A DNA stretch of 64,000 bases from contig NZ_JAGMUO010000120.1 of NCBI RefSeq assembly GCF_019049325.1, positions 62,218 to 126,217 on the forward strand, given 5' to 3'. The first letter of the stretch is position 1. The number at the start of each line of letters is the position of its first letter. A program made the position numbers and the translations under genes. The DNA comes from Streptomyces sp. AC512_CC834 (GTDB taxonomy: Bacteria; Actinomycetota; Actinomycetes; Streptomycetales; Streptomycetaceae). Below the pieces are notes generated by a model. It had not been told where the DNA came from. It worked only from the letters and a program-made list of their open reading frames with translations, and searched no databases. Shown here piece by piece: positions 57,275-64,000 of this stretch.

Positions 57275-58288
57275 GTGGCACAAGGCAGCACCCGCCCCAC
57301 CAGCCGGGACGTCGCCCAGGCCGCCGGCGTCTCCCAGGCCGCGGTCTCCCTGGTGCTCGGCGACAAATGGCGCGGCCGCGTCTCGGAACCCACGGCCCAA
57401 CGCGTCCGCGAGGCCGCACTCGAACTGGGCTACCGCCCCAACCTCGCCGCGCGCAATCTCCGCCTCGGCCGCACCCGAACCGTCCTGCTGGTCGTCCCCG
57501 CACTGACCACTGAGTTCTTCGCCGAGGTGTACACGGGCGCCGCACGGGTCGCCGCCGAGCACGGATTCGGCGTGGTCCTCTACCCCTCACCCGAGGGCGT
57601 GGGCCCGGCCAGGGACCCCTTCGCCTCCGCGCAGGCCGCCCTGGACGGCGTCATCGCCTCCTCCATGGCCGCCGACGCGCTCACTGCCATCCGGGGCGAC
57701 CAACTCCCCCTGGTCATGCTGGACAGCGACCCGGACGGCAGCCTGGGCGCCGCCACGGTCAACCTGGACATCGCCGACGGCATCCGCCAGGTCACCGAAC
57801 ACCTGCTGTCCCTGGGCCACCGCAGCTTCCTCCACCTCGCGGCGGACATCCCGTCCTGGACCTTCGAGGTACGCGCCCGCGAACTGGCGACCCGGCTCGC
57901 CGACGTCCCCGGCACCGACCTCCGCACGATCCGCGCCCCCATCTCGATCGAGGGCGCCCGCACGGCCACCGAGGCCGCCCTCGCCGCATCCGGGCCCCGG
58001 CCCCCCACGGCACTGGTCTGCGACGACGACAAACTGGCCGCCGGCGCCTACAAGGCCGTCCGGCGAGCCGGACTCCGCGTCCCCGACGACCTGTCCGTCA
58101 CCGGCCTGGACGACCTCGGCCTCGCCACGGCCATCGACCCCGAGCTGACCACGGTCCGCCTCGACGCGGAGGCCTTCGGCGAACGCGGCATGCGGGCCCT
58201 GCTGGCCGTACTGGACGGACGGCCCCCCGAGAAGGGGGACCTGCCGGTCGGCCTGGTGGTACGGGGGTCCACAGCGCCGCCGCGATGA
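57275..58288 (+). CDS. LacI family transcriptional regulator
   Basis: The 337-residue regulator has the LacI helix-turn-helix (SRDVAQAAGVSQAAVSLVLG, residues 10-29) and a periplasmic-binding-like effector domain (VLLVVPALTTEFFAEVYTGA, TALVCDDDKLAAGAYKAVRR, LSVTGLDDLGLATAIDPELT). It probably represses itself and the divergent MFS gene in response to a sugar-like or drug ligand. The GTG at 57275 gives the usual N-terminus; an ATG at 57233 is also in frame but lies next to the operator. Confidence 0.9.
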   Translation: MAQGSTRPTSRDVAQAAGVSQAAVSLVLGDKWRGRVSEPTAQRVREAALELGYRPNLAARNLRLGRTRTVLLVVPALTTEFFAEVYTGAARVAAEHGFGVVLYPSPEGVGPARDPFASAQAALDGVIASSMAADALTAIRGDQLPLVMLDSDPDGSLGAATVNLDIADGIRQVTEHLLSLGHRSFLHLAADIPSWTFEVRARELATRLADVPGTDLRTIRAPISIEGARTATEAALAASGPRPPTALVCDDDKLAAGAYKAVRRAGLRVPDDLSVTGLDDLGLATAIDPELTTVRLDAEAFGERGMRALLAVLDGRPPEKGDLPVGLVVRGSTAPPR

Positions 58289-58332
58289 CCTGTGCGAAGA
58301 CACGCGGGTCCAGCGACGGCAGACCCCCGCTC

Positions 58333-59112
58333 CTACTCCTCGTCCCCTTCGACGCCCGGCTCGTCGACGTCCGCCTCGTCCGCCTCGGACGTCTCGGTGA
58401 CACCGGCACCCGCACCCGCGTCCAGGAGCCGCGACAGTTGACCACCCACGATCCGCTTGAACTTCCGCTTCTGCGGACGCGTACGGTCCAGCACCGCGAC
58501 CTCCAGCCGCTCCGCCGGAATCTCCCGCTCACTGCCGTTCGTGTCCCGGGACAGCGCCTGCACCGCCAGCTTCAGCGCCTCGGCCAGCGTCATGCCGTCC
58601 CGGTGCCGCTGGTCCAGATACCCGCTGATCTGCTCCGCGTTGCCCCCCACCGCGACCGAGCCGTGCTCGTCCACGATCGAGCCGTCGTGCGGCAGCCGGT
58701 AGATCTGGTCGCCGTCCGTACTGTCGCCCACCTCGGCGACGACCAGCTCCACCTCGTACGGCTTCTCGGCCTGACTGGAGAAGATGGTGCCCAGCGTCTG
58801 GGCATACACGTTCGCCAGCCCGCGAGCCGTCACATCGTCACGGTCGTACGTGTAACCGCGCAGATCGGCATAGCGCACACCACCGATCCGCAGGTTCTCG
58901 TACTCGTTGTACTTGCCGGCGGCCGCGAAGCCGATCCGGTCATAGATCTCGCTGAACTTGTGCAGCGCACGGGACGGATTCTCGCCGACGAACACGATGC
59001 CATCGGCAAACTGCAGCACGACCAGGCTGCGACCACGCGCGATGCCTTTACGGGCGTACTCCGCCCGGTCCGCCATCGCCTGCTGAGGAGATACATAGAA
59101 CGGCGTCGACAC
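58333..59112 (-). CDS. prcA: 20S proteasome alpha subunit
   Basis: The 259-residue subunit forms the outer alpha rings of the 20S core. MSTPFYVSPQQAMADRAEYA is the N-terminal gate and H0 helix. The alpha-type fold follows (GIARGRSLVVLQFADGIVFV). It lacks the propeptide and catalytic Thr of beta subunits. The acidic C-terminus (ADEADVDEPGVEGDEE) is a linker tail. The GTG at 59112 has GGA and AAAGGGA upstream. It ends the proteasome operon, facing the LacI gene. Confidence 0.97.
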   Translation of the reverse strand: MSTPFYVSPQQAMADRAEYARKGIARGRSLVVLQFADGIVFVGENPSRALHKFSEIYDRIGFAAAGKYNEYENLRIGGVRYADLRGYTYDRDDVTARGLANVYAQTLGTIFSSQAEKPYEVELVVAEVGDSTDGDQIYRLPHDGSIVDEHGSVAVGGNAEQISGYLDQRHRDGMTLAEALKLAVQALSRDTNGSEREIPAERLEVAVLDRTRPQKRKFKRIVGGQLSRLLDAGAGAGVTETSEADEADVDEPGVEGDEE

Positions 59113-59176
59113 CGGTTATCCGTCCCTTTCTGTCGAAGTCACTGGACCACCTGACAACACGAAGGCCGGCCCCCCG

Positions 59177-60022
59177 CTACAGCAGCGCCGCCCTGGGACC
59201 GTCGGGCTGCTCGAGCCGCCGCTCCAGCACCGCGCGGGCCAGCTCCGCGGACTCGTCGTCGCCGAGCCGACGGAAGCCGTCCTCGGTGATCACAGTGATG
59301 ATCGGGTAGATCCGGCGGGCGACATCGGGACCACCGGTCGCCGAGTCGTCGTCTGCCGCGTCGTACAGCGCCTGCACCACGAGCGTCGTGGCCTGCTCCT
59401 CGGTCAGGTCCTCCCGGAAGAGCTTCTTCATCGCGCCACGGGCGAAGATCGACCCCGACCCCGTGGTCGCGTGGCTCTGCTCCTCCGACCGACCGCCCGT
59501 CACGTCGTACGAGAAGATGCGGCCCCTGCCCCGGTCCACGTCGTATCCCGCGAACAGCGGCACCACGGCCAGACCCTGCATCGCCATGCCGAGATTGGAC
59601 CGGATCATGGTCGACAGGCGGTTCGCCTTGCCCTCCAGGGAAAGCTGCGCACCCTCGACCTTCTCGAAGTGCTCCAGCTCGAGCTGGAACAGCTTCACCA
59701 TCTCCACGGCCAGACCCGCCGTACCGGCGATGCCCACCGCCGAGTACTCGTCGGCCGGGAAGACCTTCTCGATGTCCCGCTGCGCGATCATGTTGCCCAT
59801 GGTCGCCCTGCGGTCACCGGCGAGAACGACACCACCGGGGAACGTGACCGCCACGATCGTGGTGCCGTGCGGTGCCTCGACGGCGCCCTGCACCGGCGGC
59901 AACTGCCGGTTGCCCGGGAGCATCTCCGGCTGGTGCACACCGATGAAGTCCATGAAGGAAGAGGACCCGGGCGTCAGGAAGGCAGCCGGTAGACGCCCGG
60001 TGCTACGAGTGTTGGCTTCCAC
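59177..60022 (-). CDS. prcB: 20S proteasome beta subunit
   Basis: The 281-residue proteolytic subunit has a 53-residue propeptide that is removed to expose Thr54 (APHG-TTIVAVTFPGGVVLAG). GDRRATMGNMIAQRDIEKVF and AVGIAGTAGLAVEMV follow, and RIFSYDVTGG and ATTGSGSIFARGAMK complete the active-site region. It hydrolyses peptides inside the 20S barrel. The GTG at 60022 has GGAGGGAAACGC just upstream. Its 5' end overlaps the endonuclease VII gene by 49 bp. Confidence 0.97.
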   Translation of the reverse strand: MEANTRSTGRLPAAFLTPGSSSFMDFIGVHQPEMLPGNRQLPPVQGAVEAPHGTTIVAVTFPGGVVLAGDRRATMGNMIAQRDIEKVFPADEYSAVGIAGTAGLAVEMVKLFQLELEHFEKVEGAQLSLEGKANRLSTMIRSNLGMAMQGLAVVPLFAGYDVDRGRGRIFSYDVTGGRSEEQSHATTGSGSIFARGAMKKLFREDLTEEQATTLVVQALYDAADDDSATGGPDVARRIYPIITVITEDGFRRLGDDESAELARAVLERRLEQPDGPRAALL

Positions 60023-60567
60023 GCGTTTCCCTCCACGTAAGCGGCAGCCCGCCTTATGGCATCGGGCCGGTCCTTGAACTGCCCCAGCGCAGCGTTGCAG
60101 CTGAAGCACAGTACGCCACGGACCCTACCCGTCTCGTGGCAGTGATCCACATGTGCGGCGGGAGCGGCAAGACATATGCAGCAGACGCCGCCTTGACTTG
60201 CGATCAGGGCATCACGTTCTGCTTCGGTGATGCCGTACTGGCGCTTCAGGTGGCCTGCTCGGCCCTGCGCCGCCTTGCAGGACTTGCAGAGCGTCGCCAG
60301 ACCATCAGAAGCTGTGCGATTCCGGGTCCACTCACTGTGTGGTTTGATCTCCCCGCACGTCCGGCAGAGCTTGTGCCCCTCGGGTACCTCCACTCGCGGG
60401 CGGACGTTGCGCCCCTTGGCCACCTGGCGTTCTTGGTGATAGGTCGCAGCGCACTCTCGACAGTAGGCCTGCAGCCCGTCACGCATCGCCTTGTTTCGTG
60501 CAAACGCTGCCCGCGGCTTGTGGTCCTTACACCGCGAGCAACGCCTACCAGCTCCTTCGATCAACAA
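59974..60567 (-). CDS. Recombination endonuclease VII family protein embedded in the proteasome operon
   Basis: The protein (197-203 residues) has two N-terminal zinc knuckle pairs (RRCSRCKDHKPRAAF and KLCRTCGEIKPHSEW) and a C-terminal HNH/endonuclease VII domain (CCICLAAPAAHVDHCHETG, then GVLCFSCNAALGQF). T4 endonuclease VII cuts branched DNA. The start is probably a TTG: at 60567 after GGGGGG, or at 60585. The gene is less GC-rich than its neighbours and overlaps prcB by 49 bp. A link to DNA damage is plausible given pafBC nearby, but is inference. Confidence 0.8.
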   Translation of the reverse strand: MLIEGAGRRCSRCKDHKPRAAFARNKAMRDGLQAYCRECAATYHQERQVAKGRNVRPRVEVPEGHKLCRTCGEIKPHSEWTRNRTASDGLATLCKSCKAAQGRAGHLKRQYGITEAERDALIASQGGVCCICLAAPAAHVDHCHETGRVRGVLCFSCNAALGQFKDRPDAIRRAAAYVEGNAWKPTLVAPGVYRLPS

Positions 60568-60600
60568 GCGAACCCCCCGCTGCAACCTTCATTTCGAAGG

Positions 60601-60819
60601 CTACTCGCCACCCTTTTGAACAAATGAGCGAACGAAATCCTCTGCGTTCTCCTCGAGCACATCGTCGATTTCGTCCAGGACGGAGTCCACGTCGTCGTTC
60701 AGCTTTTCCTGGCGTTCCTTGAGGTCCTCCGATGCCTGCGCGTCCTGCGCCTGCTCCTCGACCTCCTCGGTGGACCGTGTGGCCTTCTGCTGTCCGCCGC
60801 CGGTGTCCTTGGTCGCCAT
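60601..60819 (-). CDS. pup: Prokaryotic ubiquitin-like protein Pup, ending in Gly-Gly-Glu
   Basis: The 72-residue protein begins MATKDTGGGQQKATRSTEEV and ends SFVQKGGE. The middle (QASEDLKERQEKLNDDVDSV) is the disordered/helical Pup region that binds the Arc coiled coils. Most Pups end in Gln, deamidated by Dop to Glu before PafA can use them. This gene encodes Glu directly, so Pup is ready for ligation. The ATG at 60819 is preceded by a GGGTGAGGG-type ribosome site. It is transcribed in the arc-dop-pup-endoVII-prcBA direction. Confidence 0.97.
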   Translation of the reverse strand: MATKDTGGGQQKATRSTEEVEEQAQDAQASEDLKERQEKLNDDVDSVLDEIDDVLEENAEDFVRSFVQKGGE

Positions 60820-60997
60820 AACCCTCACCCCGCTCGGTTCGCCCGACACAGTTGCTCGGTCAAGATCAGACCCTACAAGCCGGGTCCGACATCGGCCCCG
60901 CACTCTCCTCAACGTACGGGGGCCATCTCCATGATTCCCGGACCCGGGATTTTCCACCCTGTCCGGCCGTTTCCTCCCCGGTACCCGCTCGGCCCGC

Positions 60998-62509
60998 TCA
61001 CCCGCCGGACAGGACCCTGACCAGGTCTTCCGCGGTGCGGCAGCGGTCCAGAAGCTCCTTGACGTGATTACGCGTTCCGCGAAGCGGTTCCAGGGTTGGG
61101 ACCCGCTGGAGCGAGTCCCGGCCCGGCAGATCGAAGATCACCGAGTCCCAGGAGGCCGCCGCGACGTCGTCCGCGTACTGCTCCAGGCAGCGTCCGCGGA
61201 AGTAGGCACGAGTGTCCTCGGGCGGCTTCGTACGGGCGCGCTCGACCTCGTTCTCGTCCAGCAGCCGCTGGATGCGGCCGCGGTCCACCAGACGGTTGTA
61301 CAGGCCCTTGTCGGGCCGTACGTCGGCGTACTGGAGGTCGACGAGGTGCAGCCGGGCGGCGTCCCAGTCGAGGTTGTCCCGGCGGCGGTAGCCTTCCATG
61401 AGCTCTCGCTTGGCGACCCAGTCCAGCTCGCCGGCCAGGCTCATGGGGTCGTTCTCGAGCCGGTTGAGGGTGTCCTCCCAGCGGCCCAGGACGTCCCTGG
61501 TCTGGTCGTCGGCGTCCGCGCCGTACCGTTCCTCGACGTATTTGCGGGCCAGCTCGTAGTACTCCATCTGGAGCTGTACGGCGGTCAGGGTGCGGCCGCT
61601 GCGCAGCGTGACCAGTTGTTTGAGTGTCGGGTCGTGCGAGACCTGGTGGAGGGTGCGCACCGGCTGGTCCACGGCGAGGTCGACGGCGATGAAGCCGTCC
61701 TCGATCATGGACAGGACCAGGGCCGTCGTCCCGAGCTTGAGGTAGGTCGAGATCTCGGACAGGTTGGCGTCGCCGATGATCACGTGCAGGCGGCGCCATT
61801 TCTCGGCGTCGGCGTGCGGTTCGTCGCGGGTGTTGATGATGGGCCGTTTCAGCGTCGTCTCCAGGCCCACCTCGACCTCGAAGTAGTCGGAGCGCTGACT
61901 GAGCTGGAAGCCGTGTTCGTGTCCGTCCTGGCCGATGCCGACGCGGCCGGCGCCGGTGAAGACCTGGCGGGAGACGAAGAAGGGGGTCAGGTGGCGCACG
62001 ATGTCCGAGAAGGCGGTCTCCCGCTTCATCAGGTAGTTTTCGTGTGTGCCGTAGGAGGCGCCCTTGTTGTCGGTGTTGTTCTTGTAGAGGTGGATGGGCT
62101 GGGCACCGGGTAGCTGGGCGGCCCGCTCGGCGGCCTCGGCCATGATCCGTTCGCCGGCCTTGTCCCACAGCACGGCGTCCCGGGGATTGGTGACCTCGGG
62201 AGCGCTGTACTCGGGGTGGGCGTGGTCGACGTAGAGCCGTGCTCCGTTGGTGAGGATCACGTTGGCGAGGCCGATGTCCTCGTCGGTGAGCTGGCTGTTG
62301 TCGGCGGCCTCGCGGGCGAGGTCGAAGCCTCGCGCGTCCCGGAGCGGGTTCTCCTCCTCGAAGTCCCAGCGGGCCCGGCGGGCCCGGTGCATCGCCGCCG
62401 CGTAGGCGTTGACGATCTGGGACGAGGTGAGCATGGCATTGGCGTTCGGGTGGCCGGGGACGGAGATCCCGTACTCCGTCTCGATACCCATTACTCGCCG
62501 TACGGTCAT
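60998..62509 (-). CDS. dop: Pup deamidase/depupylase Dop
   Basis: The 503-residue enzyme removes Pup from substrates and, where Pup ends in Gln, deamidates it. It shares the fold of PafA: GIETEYGISVPGHPNANAML with the metal-binding Glu, the Dop-specific loop after residue 40, NGARLYVDHAHPEYSAPE with the nucleophilic Asp95, and NNTDNKGASYGTHENYLMK. With a Pup that already ends in Glu the deamidase step is unnecessary, so depupylation should be its main role. The ATG at 62509 has AAGGAGGGC upstream. Confidence 0.97.
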   Translation of the reverse strand: MTVRRVMGIETEYGISVPGHPNANAMLTSSQIVNAYAAAMHRARRARWDFEEENPLRDARGFDLAREAADNSQLTDEDIGLANVILTNGARLYVDHAHPEYSAPEVTNPRDAVLWDKAGERIMAEAAERAAQLPGAQPIHLYKNNTDNKGASYGTHENYLMKRETAFSDIVRHLTPFFVSRQVFTGAGRVGIGQDGHEHGFQLSQRSDYFEVEVGLETTLKRPIINTRDEPHADAEKWRRLHVIIGDANLSEISTYLKLGTTALVLSMIEDGFIAVDLAVDQPVRTLHQVSHDPTLKQLVTLRSGRTLTAVQLQMEYYELARKYVEERYGADADDQTRDVLGRWEDTLNRLENDPMSLAGELDWVAKRELMEGYRRRDNLDWDAARLHLVDLQYADVRPDKGLYNRLVDRGRIQRLLDENEVERARTKPPEDTRAYFRGRCLEQYADDVAAASWDSVIFDLPGRDSLQRVPTLEPLRGTRNHVKELLDRCRTAEDLVRVLSGG

Positions 62510-62697
62510 GCGGCCCTCCTTGCCCGGCAGCGCCCGTAGTGGGCGCCGTTCAAGTACCGCTGGCGCTCCGATGCGTGTGCGGTGCCCGTCCCCGCACTGC
62601 GCGACTCGGCGGTATGGAAGAGCCTAGAACGCCTTTGCGCTGGCGGGGAGATCATTTGCGTCATTGCCTTGCTCCAGCCGGGGCTCCGGAAAACAGT

Positions 62698-62732
62698 CGG
62701 CTGCGGGTACCCACTGAGGGCACCCGCAGCCG
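62698..62732. terminator. Stem-loop after the arc gene
   Basis: CGGCTGCGGGT (62698-62708) and ACCCGCAGCCG (62722-62732) form an 11-bp stem with a 13-nt loop, 10 bp past the arc stop. It could end or attenuate transcription between arc and dop, which are 232 bp apart. Confidence 0.7.
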
Positions 62733-62741
62733 CCCCGCCTT

Positions 62742-64000
62742 TTACAGGTACTGACCGGTGTTCGCCACCGTGTCGATGGAGCGTCCGGTGTCCGCGCCCT
62801 GTTTTCCGGTGACGAGTGTACGGATGTACACGATCCGTTCGCCCTTCTTTCCGGAGATCCGGGCCCAGTCGTCCGGGTTGGTGGTGTTGGGCAGGTCCTC
62901 GTTCTCCTTGAACTCGTCCACGCAGGCCTGGAGGAGGTGGGAGACGCGAAGGCCCTTCTGGTTCGCTTCCAGGAAGTCCTTGATCGCCATCTTCTTGGCG
63001 CGGCCCACGATGTTCTCGATCATGGCGCCGGAATTGAAGTCCTTGAAATAGAGGACTTCCTTGTCGCCGTTGGCGTAGGTGACTTCGAGGAAGCGGTTTT
63101 CCTCGGATTCCGCGTACATCTGTTCCACCGCGGTCTGGATCATGCTCTGGACGGTGGCCGCCCGGTCCTTCTCGTGCTCCGTGACGTCGTCCGCGTGGAG
63201 CGGGAGGCGCTCGGTGAGGTACTTGCCGAAGATGTCCTTGGCCGCCTCGGCGTCCGGACGCTCGATCTTGATCTTCACGTCGAGCCGGCCGGGCCGCAGG
63301 ATGGCGGGGTCGATCATGTCCTCGCGGTTGGAGGCGCCGATCACGACCACGTTCTGCAGGCCCTCCACGCCGTCGATCTCGGCGAGGAGCTGCGGGACGA
63401 TGGTGTTCTCCACGTCCGAGCTGACGCCGGAGCCGCGGGTGCGGAAGAGGGATTCCATCTCGTCGAAGAAGACGATGACGGGGGTGCCCTCGCTGGCCTT
63501 CTCCCGGGCCCGCTGGAAGACCAGGCGGATCTGCCGCTCGGTCTCGCCGACGTATTTGTTGAGCAGCTCGGGGCCCTTGATGTTGAGGAAGAAGCTCTTG
63601 CCTGCGGCTTGGCCGGTCACTTCGGCGACCTTCTTGGCCAGTGAGTTGGCGACCGCCTTGGCGATGAGTGTCTTGCCGCATCCGGGGGGCCCGTAGAGCA
63701 GGACGCCCTTGGGCGGACGCAGCTCGTGCTCCCGGAACAGGTCGGGGTAGAGGTAGGGGAGCTCGACCGCGTCACGGATGGCCTCGATCTGTCCGCCGAG
63801 GCCGCCGATCTGCTCGTAACCGATGTCGGGGACCTCTTCGAGGACGAGTTCCTCGACCTCGCTCTTGGGAACGACCTCGTAGACATAGCCGGAGCGGGGT
63901 TCGAGCAGGAGGGCGTCGCCTGGGCGGATGGTGAGGCCGCGCAGTGGTTCGGCGAGCCGTACCACCCGTTCCTCGTCGGTGTGTCCGAGCACCAGGGCGC
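62742..64000 (-). CDS. arc: Proteasome-activating AAA+ ATPase Arc (Mpa), C-terminal part
   Basis: About 418 C-terminal residues are in the window; the N-terminal coiled coils and part of the OB domains lie beyond 64000. An OB-domain segment (IRPGDALLLEPRSGYVYEVV) precedes the AAA module: Walker A YGPPGCGKTLIAKAVANSLA, pore/inter-ring region KYVGETERQIRLVF, Walker B VFFDEMESLF and arginine finger region PAILRPGRLDVKI. The C-terminus ends GQYL, the hydrophobic-Tyr-X signal that docks into the 20S alpha ring. It unfolds pupylated substrates for the PrcAB core. Confidence 0.97.
   Translation of the reverse strand, partial: ALVLGHTDEERVVRLAEPLRGLTIRPGDALLLEPRSGYVYEVVPKSEVEELVLEEVPDIGYEQIGGLGGQIEAIRDAVELPYLYPDLFREHELRPPKGVLLYGPPGCGKTLIAKAVANSLAKKVAEVTGQAAGKSFFLNIKGPELLNKYVGETERQIRLVFQRAREKASEGTPVIVFFDEMESLFRTRGSGVSSDVENTIVPQLLAEIDGVEGLQNVVVIGASNREDMIDPAILRPGRLDVKIKIERPDAEAAKDIFGKYLTERLPLHADDVTEHEKDRAATVQSMIQTAVEQMYAESEENRFLEVTYANGDKEVLYFKDFNSGAMIENIVGRAKKMAIKDFLEANQKGLRVSHLLQACVDEFKENEDLPNTTNPDDWARISGKKGERIVYIRTLVTGKQGADTGRSIDTVANTGQYL

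Overview
The window is a single block of very GC-rich actinobacterial chromosome, and every recognisable feature points to Streptomyces. GTG starts and probable leaderless transcripts are common, there are DUF1918, DUF1844 and DUF2510 proteins, a complete conservon (histidine kinase, roadblock protein, DUF742 protein, small GTPase, P450), and a Pup-proteasome locus. From memory, the gene order matches the S. coelicolor core around SCO1580-SCO1648 (pheST, infC-rpmI-rplT, glnA4, cvn9, tatAC, pafA-pafBC, prcBA-pup-dop-arc). That comparison was not computed here. I see no prophage, insertion sequence, CRISPR array or biosynthetic gene cluster, and no tRNA or rRNA gene.

Layout. 1-8 kb: a partial histidine phosphatase, an acetyltransferase, a MocR regulator back to back with an EamA exporter, a Tat-exported glycosidase-like protein, a hydroxyacyl-CoA dehydrogenase, a Nudix hydrolase and an NsdA-like regulator. 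8-16 kb: translation genes pheS-pheT, a SpoU methyltransferase and infC-rpmI-rplT, with structured leaders before pheS and infC. infC starts at ATC. 16-24 kb: envelope and stress proteins, including a translationally coupled pair of proline-rich membrane protein and mycosin-like subtilisin. 24.4-29.7 kb: a catabolic set (GlnA4-type glutamine-synthetase-like enzyme, aldehyde dehydrogenase, SDR, GntR regulator, class I amidohydrolase) whose enzymes fit a gamma-glutamylation route for an amine or amino-alcohol. 30-37 kb: three regulators or binding proteins and a glycine-betaine ABC system with a permease fused to two binding domains.

37-48 kb: a 5'-3' exonuclease, an iron-regulated siderophore-interacting protein, a pseudouridine synthase, the cvn9 conservon and a HelY-type helicase. 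48-53 kb: tatC, tatA, two small proteins, and pafC and pafB (DNA-damage WYL activators). 53-64 kb: two FKBP proteins, pafA, an MFS/LacI pair, and the Pup-proteasome operon read leftward as arc-dop-pup-endonuclease VII-prcB-prcA. Pup is joined by PafA, removed by Dop, and delivers substrates through Arc to the PrcAB core. PafBC ties the locus to DNA damage, and helY carries an excellent match to the PafBC-type promoter.

The least expected signal is in the 3' ends of genes. After at least four stop codons (serine hydrolase, tatC, FKBP isomerase, pafA) there are tandem repeats whose units copy the stop context and place TGA in all three frames. A fifth gene (LysR) is followed by about 500 bp of degenerate copies of its own 3' end. 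Other notable points are a Pup ending in Glu instead of Gln, mutually exclusive hairpins in the pheS leader, an attenuator-like hairpin before infC, and a face-to-face leaderless promoter at the mocR/eamA junction.
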